Source of the DNA: Giardia muris
Lineage: Eukaryota > Fornicata > Diplomonadida > Hexamitidae
Length of the DNA stretch: 64,000 nt
Direction: 5' to 3'
Assembly (NCBI GenBank): GCA_006247105.1
Contig: CM016928.1
Location: 558,001 to 622,000, forward strand
The position numbers and the translations under genes are program-made. Within the stretch, counting starts at the first letter, position 1. Each line of letters starts with the position of its first letter. Below, piece by piece: positions 54,111 through 61,989 of the stretch. The notes under the pieces were generated by a model. The model was given only the letters and a program-made list of their open reading frames with translations. It did not search any database and was not told the DNA's origin.

Positions 54111-56120
54111 CTACTCCGAAGAGGTACCTCGCGAGTGTGACCGCAGAACGTTCTGGTACGCACTGCTAATCCATTCGTTGGCTTGGAACTGGGAAAGCAT
54201 GGCCAGGAAGAGCAGGTGGTACGTGGCTGAGTCTGAGCAACACCTACTAAGGCTGGACGAGACGGGAGCGGCGGTCCCCGGCTCTATGAGCTGGTAGACT
54301 TCAGTCCTGAAGGTTTGAGGAGAAAGCCACTTCTTGTCGAAGGCAATAAGACTAAATACGGTCGTGAGGAATATAAGCTGGATGTCCACTGGAAGAAGAC
54401 ACGAGAGGCGGATGGCATCGTCCGGTTTGCAAAGGCTGCAATGACACGCGACGAACGCGAGGAGGATGGACCCGACCCCCGTAGTCGTCGTCGTATCAAG
54501 ATGTGCGGGTAACACGAATGCAGTGATGGCGTCCGTATCGACCTCAATCGGTATGGCTCTGCGTGCACTGTCGCTAGTCGCATCGGCTACACGCTTGAGA
54601 GTTGCCTCTGCTACTGGGAATGACCCCTTAGTTGTGAGTGGATAGCAGTTCGCCCCAAGAAAGAAATAGAGGAGGGTAACGGCCTCGGGAAGTAGCTCCG
54701 CATCCTCCGCAAGAGCCTCGACAGCCGAGGTCATGTATCCACAAAGGACCTCATGGAACGCAACAAGCGTTCGCACTGCGCGTGAATGCTGGTCCGGAAT
54801 GCTATTTGCGACATCAGTGAACCGGATGCTATGCCGCCTTAGAGAGTCCCAGGAAAGGAAGCGGGCAAGTATGAGTCGATATAAATGACGAAATTCAAAG
54901 AGACGGCCAATGCAGGTGTCCTCCGTGGGGAAGATGTGTTGCAAAGTGCATGAAAGCTCTTCGACGGGAAACTCGTCAAAAAGAGACAGGAGCTCTGTGA
55001 GGAACGGGTCGTGGGTGGTAACTGAACCAAGTAGAGCTCGATACGCAGGAGAGCTAACAATGTTTCGAATCTTCATTTGTGCGCTCCGGACACGCTGAAG
55101 CTGCGGACCAGTAGTGAAGCTGTGCACCAAATCGGTGAACTCGAGGCCGAGGGAGACTAGAACGCCCTCGATCCCCTCCGAGTACCGGCGAAGGATGTAG
55201 CAGAAGTCGTCATACGCGCCTAGGCGGAAAAGGACGTAAAGGAGCGGATAAATTGGCTCATAGTTTTCTGTAAGCGCCTCATTTGGGTAGAGGAGTTCAG
55301 GCCGAACGTTTTCCGCACCGTACTCGGCGGCAACCGTTTCAAGGAGGTGCTGGACGAGGAGCTTACTGACGTAGCTAAGCACGGGCCTCGCCGCCCAGTA
55401 GTCTCGATTGAATGGGACATGAGCACTACACTGAGCCAGGAGAGAGTCAAGAGTTCCAAAGGCCTCTGTTGGGTCATAGATGAGCCGCTCATACTTCCGA
55501 CTCAGATAAAGAAGAGGGAGGAAGGGGTTATTAAATGGGCCAAATGAGGTGCCACGAAGGTCGACACAAAGGCCAAGGTAGTCGAGGATGGAGAAGAAGA
55601 AGCGACTGACCATAGTTTTCCGGGCGTCGAAGAAGGAGTATATGGTATCGAAGTCAAGGGAGTACAGGGGGCGAGTGGCGAGGAGTTGTAATAGTCCATC
55701 TCCAAATGGGATACCTTTTGCATAGCTAAGAGTATGCACTGAGTCACCAAGCAAGAAGCGTGGCTCTGCGTCGGGGGCCTGGGACGAGGCGAAAGCACGA
55801 TAGCCGGAGGCAAGAAGGGCGCCATCGCGATGGTCGGTTGTGCTCCCATTGAGTCCTATGATATTGCTGTAATGCTTCCGATTCAAACCGAACTTGTTGG
55901 CAAGAATGAGCTGTTGGCGTCGCCAGACCGCGGTCGAAAGGGGCTGATTTTGAAGAGAGACATTTAAGGACGTAAGAGAGAGTGGGTCCTGAGTCTCCTG
56001 ACCAATGGGATGCGAGGGGTTAGAGGGAGGGTGAGGGGCTGCGACGCCTGGGGGTTTGCTCATGGACGTCAGCTTCCTCAAGGCCAGCTTTAGGCTCCCT
56101 TCTAGGACGGTCGAGCTCAT
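54111..56120 (-). CDS. Nup93/Nic96-like nuclear pore protein
   Basis: 669 residues from ATG 56120, behind CAATAAAGTCCAAATT. The frame is open further upstream to 56402 but that part overlaps the DYRK gene antiphase and is Ser/Arg-rich, so it is unlikely to be coding. All-helical, with PFLPLLYLSRKYERLI, LLYPNEALTENYEPIYPLLY and FRLGAYDDFCYILRRY, which resemble the 'LLyLsgqFE', 'W..IYyLLR.Gd' helices of Nup93/Nic96, a scaffold of the inner pore ring. No known short motif settles it; other helical scaffolds remain possible. It follows the DYRK gene by 37 bases on the same strand. Confidence 0.55.
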   Translation of the reverse strand: MSSTVLEGSLKLALRKLTSMSKPPGVAAPHPPSNPSHPIGQETQDPLSLTSLNVSLQNQPLSTAVWRRQQLILANKFGLNRKHYSNIIGLNGSTTDHRDGALLASGYRAFASSQAPDAEPRFLLGDSVHTLSYAKGIPFGDGLLQLLATRPLYSLDFDTIYSFFDARKTMVSRFFFSILDYLGLCVDLRGTSFGPFNNPFLPLLYLSRKYERLIYDPTEAFGTLDSLLAQCSAHVPFNRDYWAARPVLSYVSKLLVQHLLETVAAEYGAENVRPELLYPNEALTENYEPIYPLLYVLFRLGAYDDFCYILRRYSEGIEGVLVSLGLEFTDLVHSFTTGPQLQRVRSAQMKIRNIVSSPAYRALLGSVTTHDPFLTELLSLFDEFPVEELSCTLQHIFPTEDTCIGRLFEFRHLYRLILARFLSWDSLRRHSIRFTDVANSIPDQHSRAVRTLVAFHEVLCGYMTSAVEALAEDAELLPEAVTLLYFFLGANCYPLTTKGSFPVAEATLKRVADATSDSARRAIPIEVDTDAITAFVLPAHLDTTTTTGVGSILLAFVACHCSLCKPDDAIRLSCLLPVDIQLIFLTTVFSLIAFDKKWLSPQTFRTEVYQLIEPGTAAPVSSSLSRCCSDSATYHLLFLAMLSQFQANEWISSAYQNVLRSHSRGTSSE

Positions 56121-56157
56121 AATTTGGACTTTATTGAGGGATAAGAATTTACCAGCT

Positions 56158-57381
56158 TCATACGGGGCTTCGCGAGGTATTCTGGACGAAGGAAGATTCG
56201 AAGGCGCGTTCGACGGACCACCGGACCTGGGGGTCGTATTGTAAGAGGCCTGTGAGAAGCTCAGCGAAGCGGTCGTAATCCTCGTCGCTATGGCCCTCCT
56301 GCCCATCCATCGTCGAGTTACGGATGAGCTCAGCGAGCGGCTGCCGATGGAGGCGGGAGCGGTTCGCCTCCCCAAGCTCGAGGATCTGCCGCTGGAAGAC
56401 ATAGGTCTCTGGAAGCGCCCAATGCGGGAAGGCCTCCTTATTCTGCTCCACCAACTCTAGAGACGCCTCCGCCCGGGGGACGAAGAAGCGCTTCGCGGGC
56501 GCCGTCAGCGCGTCATTCTGGAAGACCATGCTCCGTGGAGGGAAGCCCAACACATCCACGAACATGAAGCATAGGAGGTTGGACGAACCCGCCTTGAAGA
56601 GGACCTTCCCGGTGTGCATCTCGAAGAGAATCGTCCCGACGCTCCACGCGTCGATCGGGAAGGAGTACGGCTGCCCGAATAGGACCTCAGGCGACCTATA
56701 ATATCGCGACTGAACATACGAATACATGCGCCCCTTATTCTGGACGACCGCAGACCCGAAGTCCGCGATCCGGAGGTCCTCCAGGTTTGTGTCTCGAAAA
56801 GGGACGAGAATGTTCTCGGGCTTGCAATCGGTATGGATCAGCCGGAGGTCATCCTGCTTGAGCCGTATAAAAGACTTGAGTAGCTTCCAGGCCCATATCC
56901 GGATCGTCTGGAGCGGAAACCCGCGCATCTTCGTCGCCTTCAGAATATGGTAGAGATTCGACCCTCTCACCTCCATCGCAATGCAGAAGTGGTCTCCGTG
57001 GAGAAAGCTAGAGATGAACCGGCAGCCGAGCTCAGGGTCCGCGGCAGTCACCATCCGAAGGATCTCGGCCTCCTCCTCACCCTTCTGATGGAAGAGCGCG
57101 CCGGACTTCATGATCTTGATCGCCACGTACTCGTCCGTGGTCCCTTGCGTGCGCGCGAGGATGACCCGCCCAAAAGAGCCCTGACCGAGCGGCTTCTCCG
57201 CGAGATAGCGATTATCAAATAGGTCGTGAGTCCGGACCACAAGGTAGCCATGATCGTCCGTCTCGGCTATCTGGTGCGGCGCCGCCGTCACCGTGACGGC
57301 CTGCCGCGGCGGAGCCGTCTGGACCGCCCGGTAGGTCTGACTGATCCCTAAAGTGAGCGCGACAATTGGCCTGGGACACAT
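56158..57381 (-). CDS. DYRK-family protein kinase (CMGC)
   Basis: 407 residues. Dual-specificity kinases of this family autophosphorylate a Tyr in a YxY loop. Seen: GQGSFGRVILA, YVAIKIMK, LIHTDCKPENILV in the catalytic loop (DYRKs have HCDLKPEN), IADFGSAV, and the activation loop MYSYVQSRYYRSPEV with the YxY. CMGC insert and C-lobe follow; the N-terminal 60 residues are disordered. Arg of HRD is Thr, as DYRKs also lack it. Start ATG 57381 follows CCAAAAAAA. The MOK-like gene's stop is ten bases upstream on the same strand. Confidence 0.88.
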   Translation of the reverse strand: MCPRPIVALTLGISQTYRAVQTAPPRQAVTVTAAPHQIAETDDHGYLVVRTHDLFDNRYLAEKPLGQGSFGRVILARTQGTTDEYVAIKIMKSGALFHQKGEEEAEILRMVTAADPELGCRFISSFLHGDHFCIAMEVRGSNLYHILKATKMRGFPLQTIRIWAWKLLKSFIRLKQDDLRLIHTDCKPENILVPFRDTNLEDLRIADFGSAVVQNKGRMYSYVQSRYYRSPEVLFGQPYSFPIDAWSVGTILFEMHTGKVLFKAGSSNLLCFMFVDVLGFPPRSMVFQNDALTAPAKRFFVPRAEASLELVEQNKEAFPHWALPETYVFQRQILELGEANRSRLHRQPLAELIRNSTMDGQEGHSDEDYDRFAELLTGLLQYDPQVRWSVERAFESSFVQNTSRSPV

Positions 57382-57391
57382 TTTTTTTGGA

Positions 57392-59014
57392 TTACTGACC
57401 TACCCCTGCCAGGCGCGAAGGACGCTTCGGAGCGTCCCGCATTGGGGAGACGGAGCCCTTGTGCGACTTCCCCGAGGCCTTGTGCCCAAGCGTTGGGAGG
57501 GCACTTGGGTCGTGCTGTCCTGACGAGATGGAGTTCTTTTTCGCTGAGGACGCTTGTGAACCCGACCCGGAGACCGATATCGAGCCCGCCCCGACATGGT
57601 TCCGATAATACTTCGTCGCAAGGCTCGACTGTCCGAGCGTCATCTTCGTCTGTTGAGGAGCAAGTTTTGGCTGAGCACTATTGCTTGCCTGAATGACGAC
57701 GTTTGTTAGTCCATGATTCGAGCGCGCGGGCGGGGTCCGAATGAGACTAGGTAGCTTCGGGACGGTCTCGAAGTCATGTTTGCTACCTGATGGATTGTGT
57801 GCGGAAGCTTGAGTGTTGTGGGTGTCCTGAGGTGCAGCCGAGTCCGAAGGGCCCGGCTGAGGGACTTGAAGCCGTTTGGCCCCAGGGGGAGTCTTCTGTG
57901 GGCGTTTGGTCAACTGGCGTGATTTCGCGTCCTCACTGATAGCGACAGACTCACGTTGCTGGGTGTCACTAGGTTTCCGTGCACTACCCTCGGCGCCACC
58001 ATTCGGGGTCGTCCCATCGAGGGAGATCCCAAGCTTCTCAAGAGTGCCTTCTGGCATAGTATCGACCTTTGTCCGAACGATCTCGAGCACGTCCGCGAAG
58101 AAGGGGTGCTTGAGCGCCTGCTCGGCCGTTATCCGGCGTTGGGGGTCATACTCGAGCATCTTGTGAATCAAATCGATGGCAACGGGGCTTGCGTGCGGGA
58201 TCAGCTTCGCCAAGCCCGAACCCTTCTGAGGCGCGAAGTCGCCCTTAATCGGATTGTTCTTGACGCCCTTCCGGATCCGTTGCAGGACCTCGCGAGACGG
58301 GGTTCCAAGGATCGCATGGATCCTATTGATCTGATCTAGCTCATCCTTCCCAGGGAAGAGAGGGAAGAGGGCGGTGACCTCGAACATCACACAGCCGACC
58401 CCAAAGATGTCCATCTCCGGCCCATACGTCCCATCAGTCAAGAGGCACTCGGGCGAGCGGTACCAACGCGTCGAAATGTATTCCGTGTAGGGAAGCTCGG
58501 TATAGATACCACGACAGGACCCAAAGTCCGAGAGCTTCAGGTTGTCCTTCGCGTCAAGAAGGATGTTCTCGGGCTTGATATCGCGGTGGAAGATCCCGAT
58601 GGAGTGGGCAATGCGCACGGCATGCAGGAGCTGCCACATGTACCACTTGATGCTGGCCTCTGGGAGGTGGTACTTCCGCCCCTTGATCAGCTCATATAAG
58701 TTCATCTCCATCAGCTCGAAGACGAGGGCTAACCGCCCGGTATTGTGATCGAAGAGGATCTCCTGCAAACGGATGCTGAAGGGCTGGTCGGCCAGCCTAC
58801 GGAGCGCCTGGATCTCCCGCAGCCCGGCCACCTGCTGCAGAGACTTGAAGGTCGCCTTCATCCGCTTGATCGCGGCGTACTCCCCGGTCTGGACGCACTG
58901 AGCCGTGATGACGTCCGAGAACGCGCCAGCACCCTTCTTCGAGACGTAGACGTACTTGTGGCTCGCCTTCCCACGCTCCTCCCCGGTGATCTCGGTACTC
59001 GTCGGCTCCGGCAT
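57392..59014 (-). CDS. MOK/LF4-like protein kinase (RCK family, CMGC)
   Basis: 540 residues. Kinases of this family (Chlamydomonas LF4, human MOK) limit flagellar length. Seen: KGAGAFSDVITAQ glycine loop, YAAIKRMK, IFHRDIKPENILL, LSDFGSCR, and activation loop LPYTEYISTRWYRSPECLL with the TEY and the MOK-type 'TRWYR.PECLLTDG'. Then MDIFGVGCVMFEV and FPLFPGKDELDQINRIHAIL. After the kinase (about residue 300) comes a 230-residue Ser/Pro/Gln-rich, probably disordered tail. The first 20 residues are polar. The gene is followed after ten bases by the DYRK gene. Confidence 0.9.
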   Translation of the reverse strand: MPEPTSTEITGEERGKASHKYVYVSKKGAGAFSDVITAQCVQTGEYAAIKRMKATFKSLQQVAGLREIQALRRLADQPFSIRLQEILFDHNTGRLALVFELMEMNLYELIKGRKYHLPEASIKWYMWQLLHAVRIAHSIGIFHRDIKPENILLDAKDNLKLSDFGSCRGIYTELPYTEYISTRWYRSPECLLTDGTYGPEMDIFGVGCVMFEVTALFPLFPGKDELDQINRIHAILGTPSREVLQRIRKGVKNNPIKGDFAPQKGSGLAKLIPHASPVAIDLIHKMLEYDPQRRITAEQALKHPFFADVLEIVRTKVDTMPEGTLEKLGISLDGTTPNGGAEGSARKPSDTQQRESVAISEDAKSRQLTKRPQKTPPGAKRLQVPQPGPSDSAAPQDTHNTQASAHNPSGSKHDFETVPKLPSLIRTPPARSNHGLTNVVIQASNSAQPKLAPQQTKMTLGQSSLATKYYRNHVGAGSISVSGSGSQASSAKKNSISSGQHDPSALPTLGHKASGKSHKGSVSPMRDAPKRPSRLAGVGQ

Positions 59015-59065
59015 GGAGATTCGAATGGATTTTGGAGCCTCAGCATTTACTCCCCCATGGCGCCC

Positions 59066-59449
59066 TCAGACGTACTTCGAGAGCTTCTTCTTGCGCAGAT
59101 CCGTCGCATGGCAACGGCGGCAGTTCTTCGCCCTCAACGCGTTCCTTGCATAGCAACGACGGCAGATCATCATGTACTGGTTGTACTCGCGCGCCAGGTC
59201 GAGTAGCGTCGGCTCCATGACCCCTCCGCAGAGGCGAGGGACTAGCTCGAGGACGGCCCCCGCCGAGATGCCGGAGTCGGCAAAGGTCTGATCGGACTCA
59301 AGAGCATGGCCCGCATGGACGAGGCGGAGGTTGTCGCCCTCCATCCCGCGCAGGACGCACCCCACGGGCGTCGATGGATCGACAACGACGACGGAGAGCT
59401 TCTCCTCGGCGGCTCGGCGTAGGAACAACTGCATCGCTTCCATCCCCAT
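59066..59449 (-). CDS. ribosomal protein L40 fused to a divergent ubiquitin-like domain
   Basis: 127 residues from ATG 59449; ATGs at 59443 and 59434 are alternatives, the last giving MQLFLRR, the usual ubiquitin start. The frame is open upstream into the Nudix gene, but that part is not protein-like. Ubiquitin-like part: MQLFLRRAAEEKLSVVVV, LRLVHAGHALESDQTFAD, GISAGAVLELVPRLCGG. Ubiquitin ends LRLRGG; here it is RLCGG and the sequence is very diverged, with Lys48 and Lys63 positions not kept. L40 part: VMEPTLLDLAREYN, MICRRCYARNALRAKNCRRC with four zinc cysteines, and a KKK end. L40 is part of the 60S subunit. Confidence 0.9.
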   Translation of the reverse strand: MGMEAMQLFLRRAAEEKLSVVVVDPSTPVGCVLRGMEGDNLRLVHAGHALESDQTFADSGISAGAVLELVPRLCGGVMEPTLLDLAREYNQYMMICRRCYARNALRAKNCRRCHATDLRKKKLSKYV

Positions 59450-59537
59450 CGTTCTTCCCGGGACAATTCCAATTTGATTCAGTTTGCCGCAACGCCCCGC
59501 AACGGGGCTGAGCCTCCGTGGGCGATAAGAAGGCCGC

Positions 59538-60251
59538 TCACAGCGAGCCCTTAAGACGCGCATACAGGGAGAGCGCCAAGACGGTCTTGGCGTCCTTGGA
59601 ATCCCAAAGGCGATCGAGCGGGCTGAGGCGCAGCGTGATTCTCTCATGCGGACCAACTCCCCCGAGCCTACCTTCCAACCCTTCGAGGTCCGAAGAGCTG
59701 ATGGTACGCTCCAATGCGTACAAGGTGATGGTCTCGTCGGAGCCGCCAGGAGAGAGCCAATAGTCGCCAAGCTCGATCAGTTCGCCCTTGTTGATCGTGA
59801 TTCCAGTCTCTTCTGCAAGCTCACGTACCGCAACCCCGACGATATCTCCCTCGTCGTCAACCATTCCGGCTGGAATCTCGTGGAAGGCGCTACACCCGGC
59901 AGGGACTCGCGGCTGCTCGGTCAGGACCGTATACGCTATCTTCCTCATGGTCCCGTCCTCCTCACTCACCCGAAGGACGACAAGAATAGCCACAGAGCCT
60001 CCACGCATGAAGACCACGCCCGGCAGGCGCACGTCCGGCCTGCTACGTAAGGAGGCTTGGGCCTGGAACTTCAGAAACCCGACCCGCTGGCCGAAATAAT
60101 CAACGGATTGGACCTCGATCTTGTCAACCTTGAGTTCCGGGTCAAGACGAGAGCACCAGTCATGTAGCGGCTTGTAGCGCTCGAGGCGACGTTCGAGGAG
60201 CTTCGGGTCGAAGCCCGAGGCCTGGCACTGCAGATTCATCGGTATGGCCAT
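59538..60251 (-). CDS. Nudix hydrolase, ADP-sugar pyrophosphatase-like
   Basis: 237 residues. Nudix box in GMVDDEGDIVGVAVRELAEE, then TGI. The REUxEExGU part is complete, but the Glu six residues after the Gly is Gly, with Glu one place earlier. The same variant exists in plant NUDX14-type ADP-glucose pyrophosphatases (GMLDDDKGDFVGTAVRE), and further similarity is seen in DYWLSPGGSDETITLY. It probably hydrolyses nucleoside-diphosphate sugars. The N-terminal ~100 residues form the usual dimerisation beta-sheet. ATG 60251; ATG 60239 is also possible. The L40 gene follows on the same strand. Confidence 0.85.
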   Translation of the reverse strand: MAIPMNLQCQASGFDPKLLERRLERYKPLHDWCSRLDPELKVDKIEVQSVDYFGQRVGFLKFQAQASLRSRPDVRLPGVVFMRGGSVAILVVLRVSEEDGTMRKIAYTVLTEQPRVPAGCSAFHEIPAGMVDDEGDIVGVAVRELAEETGITINKGELIELGDYWLSPGGSDETITLYALERTISSSDLEGLEGRLGGVGPHERITLRLSPLDRLWDSKDAKTVLALSLYARLKGSL

Positions 60252-60307
60252 CCTTATCCCAGGTCAGCCTTTTTTGGAGCAAAGGCCTCAAAAAGAGAGA
60301 TACGAGG

Positions 60308-60811
60308 ATGGATATCGCATTAAGGACCGAGTGGACGCTGTACTTCTCGCACCAGGAGGGAGACCAGCTGAACGTCGCAGACTTCATGGACAACGTCCTC
60401 CCAATTGTCACGACCAACTCCTTGCGGACGCTCTTCGAGTTCTACCAGTACTTGAAGCCTCCTAACCTGATCGGGACGAACCAGGGCTACCACTTCTTCC
60501 GCAAGGGGATCAGGCCCGCCTATGAGGACCCGGCCCACGCCAACTGTGCCCGCATTAAGCTTATGCTCAATGCTGGCCATGCTTCCTTGGTTTGGGAGAT
60601 GCTTCTAACGTTGATCTTCCGAGGCCTGGCAGACGAGTTTCCGAGCATTACTGGGATCGACTTCCGGCGCGGCCGGACGACTCAGAACGAGTTCGTCGCA
60701 ATCTGGCTACGCGACCGCACCGAGGCTGAGACCGATCGTCTCATCCGGGCGTTACAAACCCATTTACAGGTCGAAAGCCTGGATTGCTTCCACATTCAGT
60801 CGAACAAGTGA
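60308..60811 (+). CDS. eIF4E-family cap-binding protein
   Basis: 167 residues. Binds the m7G cap of mRNA and brings it to ribosomes. Layout matches eIF4E: EWTLYF at the start, FEFYQYLKPPNL (human FWALYNHIQLSSNL), YHFFRKGIRPAYEDPAH (human YSLFKDGIEPMWEDEKN), VWEMLLTLIF (human FWLETLLCLI) and FVAIWLRD. The cap-stacking Trp102 is Tyr here and Trp56 is probably Phe, while the Glu after it is kept. Two Giardia eIF4E forms are known, one for m7G caps and one for trimethylated caps; which this is cannot be told from sequence. ATG 60308. Confidence 0.88.
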   Translation: MDIALRTEWTLYFSHQEGDQLNVADFMDNVLPIVTTNSLRTLFEFYQYLKPPNLIGTNQGYHFFRKGIRPAYEDPAHANCARIKLMLNAGHASLVWEMLLTLIFRGLADEFPSITGIDFRRGRTTQNEFVAIWLRDRTEAETDRLIRALQTHLQVESLDCFHIQSNK

Positions 60812-60875
60812 GGGGTGCGGCCTGATGGGTCCCACTTCATGCCCCCTCCACCCCCTTGAGTATTCTGAGTATTCC

Positions 60876-61184
60876 TTAGTCCGCCGCGGTATTAATAAGC
60901 TCCGGTTCCGAGTCGAAGATGATGCGCTGCTTAACGATTGCTATGGGTGTCAATCGCTTGCCATCCTTCCCCTTTGTGAATACATACAACGGGCGCGAAA
61001 GGACATCCATCTCCCCGTGAAGAGCTATATTTCCGAGCTGATATGACGCGTTCTTAGCGTCTATCTCGTAGAGTCCCAGAGTGTCGGAGTCGAGCGTGGA
61101 GAAGCGTCCCTGAAACTCCAAGAGGGAGAGCTCCTCAAGGGAGTCGGCCATCTCGATCCCTTTCACTTCCGCTCGGCACGCCAT
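60876..61184 (-). CDS. Ctf8-like small protein
   Basis: 102 residues from ATG 61184 (a TTG one codon earlier is the formal ORF start). Ctf8 with Dcc1 and Ctf18 forms an alternative clamp loader for PCNA in sister chromatid cohesion. Pattern: LSLLEFQGRFSTLDSDTLGL (family 'lELQG.le......G'), then NIALHGEMDVLSRPLYVFTK (family 'L.G..v.L.KPl.vl.K') and IAIVKQRIIFDSEP (family 'v..Kv.Fk.RP'). Short and beta-rich, correct length for the domain. Call by pattern only. Confidence 0.65.
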   Translation of the reverse strand: MACRAEVKGIEMADSLEELSLLEFQGRFSTLDSDTLGLYEIDAKNASYQLGNIALHGEMDVLSRPLYVFTKGKDGKRLTPIAIVKQRIIFDSEPELINTAAD

Positions 61185-61225
61185 CAATCAAATCAGAATC
61201 TACTTCGTCCCCCACCCAAAAAGAA

Positions 61226-61900
61226 ATGTCATTTGCATCGCTCACCCAGGCCGACCTTCCCGCGCTCAATGAGCACCTGGCGACTCGCTCCTACATCGGG
61301 GGCTTCGTGGCCTCCGCAGATGATCGCGTCGCATACTCCCACTGCTCCGGCCTCGACGTCTGCCCCGACGCTTTCCCTCATGTTGCCCGTTGGCTGAGAC
61401 ACATAGCCTCGTTCACCCGCGCCGAGCGCGAGAAATTCCCAGGCGAGCCGACCGTCTGCAAGTGCACCGAGAAGACCTGCGAGAAGGCTAAGACCAAGGC
61501 CGCAAGTGAGGCCGTCGACCTCTTCGGGTCCGATTCCGAGTCCGAAGACGAGGAGACCAAGGCCGAGCAGGCGCGACTCCGCGCAGCCGCGGAGGCGAAG
61601 CAGGGCGCCAAGAAGAAGAAGCAGGATATGTCGATGATCGTCCTACACGTGAAGCCCATCGACGATGAGTCCGACCTCGTCGCGGTCATGAAGTCGATCC
61701 CCACCGACATCGTCTTCGATGGCCTTCGCTGGGGAGAGGCCGAACTCCAGGATATCTGCTTCGGCCTCAAGATGATCGCCATCGCCTGCACGGTCGTCGA
61801 TGATGTCTGCTCGATCGATGACGTCTGCGAGGCAATTGTCGAGAGGTACGAAAGTGCCGTCCAGAGCTGTGACATCCACTCCTTCAACAAGCTTGGGTGA
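61226..61900 (+). CDS. translation elongation factor 1B beta
   Basis: 224 residues. Guanine-nucleotide exchange factor for eEF1A. N-terminal GST-C-like part (about 1-80) has WLRHIASF; an acidic/basic linker VDLFGSDSESEDEETKAEQA is the family's DLFGSDxExDEE. The exchange domain has SMIVLHVKPIDDESDL, LRWGEAELQDICFGLKMIAI and ends HSFNKLG. ATG 61226 follows CCCAAAAAGAA. A poly(A)-like TGTGAAC occurs at 61925-61931. Confidence 0.95.
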   Translation: MSFASLTQADLPALNEHLATRSYIGGFVASADDRVAYSHCSGLDVCPDAFPHVARWLRHIASFTRAEREKFPGEPTVCKCTEKTCEKAKTKAASEAVDLFGSDSESEDEETKAEQARLRAAAEAKQGAKKKKQDMSMIVLHVKPIDDESDLVAVMKSIPTDIVFDGLRWGEAELQDICFGLKMIAIACTVVDDVCSIDDVCEAIVERYESAVQSCDIHSFNKLG

Positions 61901-61924
61901 GCTGCTCGCCGTTGGCAAGGTGAT

Positions 61925-61931
61925 TGTGAAC
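61925..61931 (+). terminator. poly(A)-signal-like TGTGAAC after eEF1B beta
   Basis: 25 bases after the stop; exact WGTRAAY match. Confidence 0.4.
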
Positions 61932-61989
61932 TAAGGACGCATGAGACGTACATGTGCTTGTTAGGTTCATTCCGACCTGAAACTTTTGA

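Noticed and set aside
56121..56402. N-terminal extension of the Nup93-like gene
   Set aside because: It overlaps the DYRK kinase C-terminus in another frame and is Ser/Arg-rich; an ATG with an A/T-rich leader exists at 56120.
59450..59770. N-terminal extension of the L40 fusion
   Set aside because: It overlaps the Nudix gene in another frame; the ubiquitin-like domain begins at 59434-59449.
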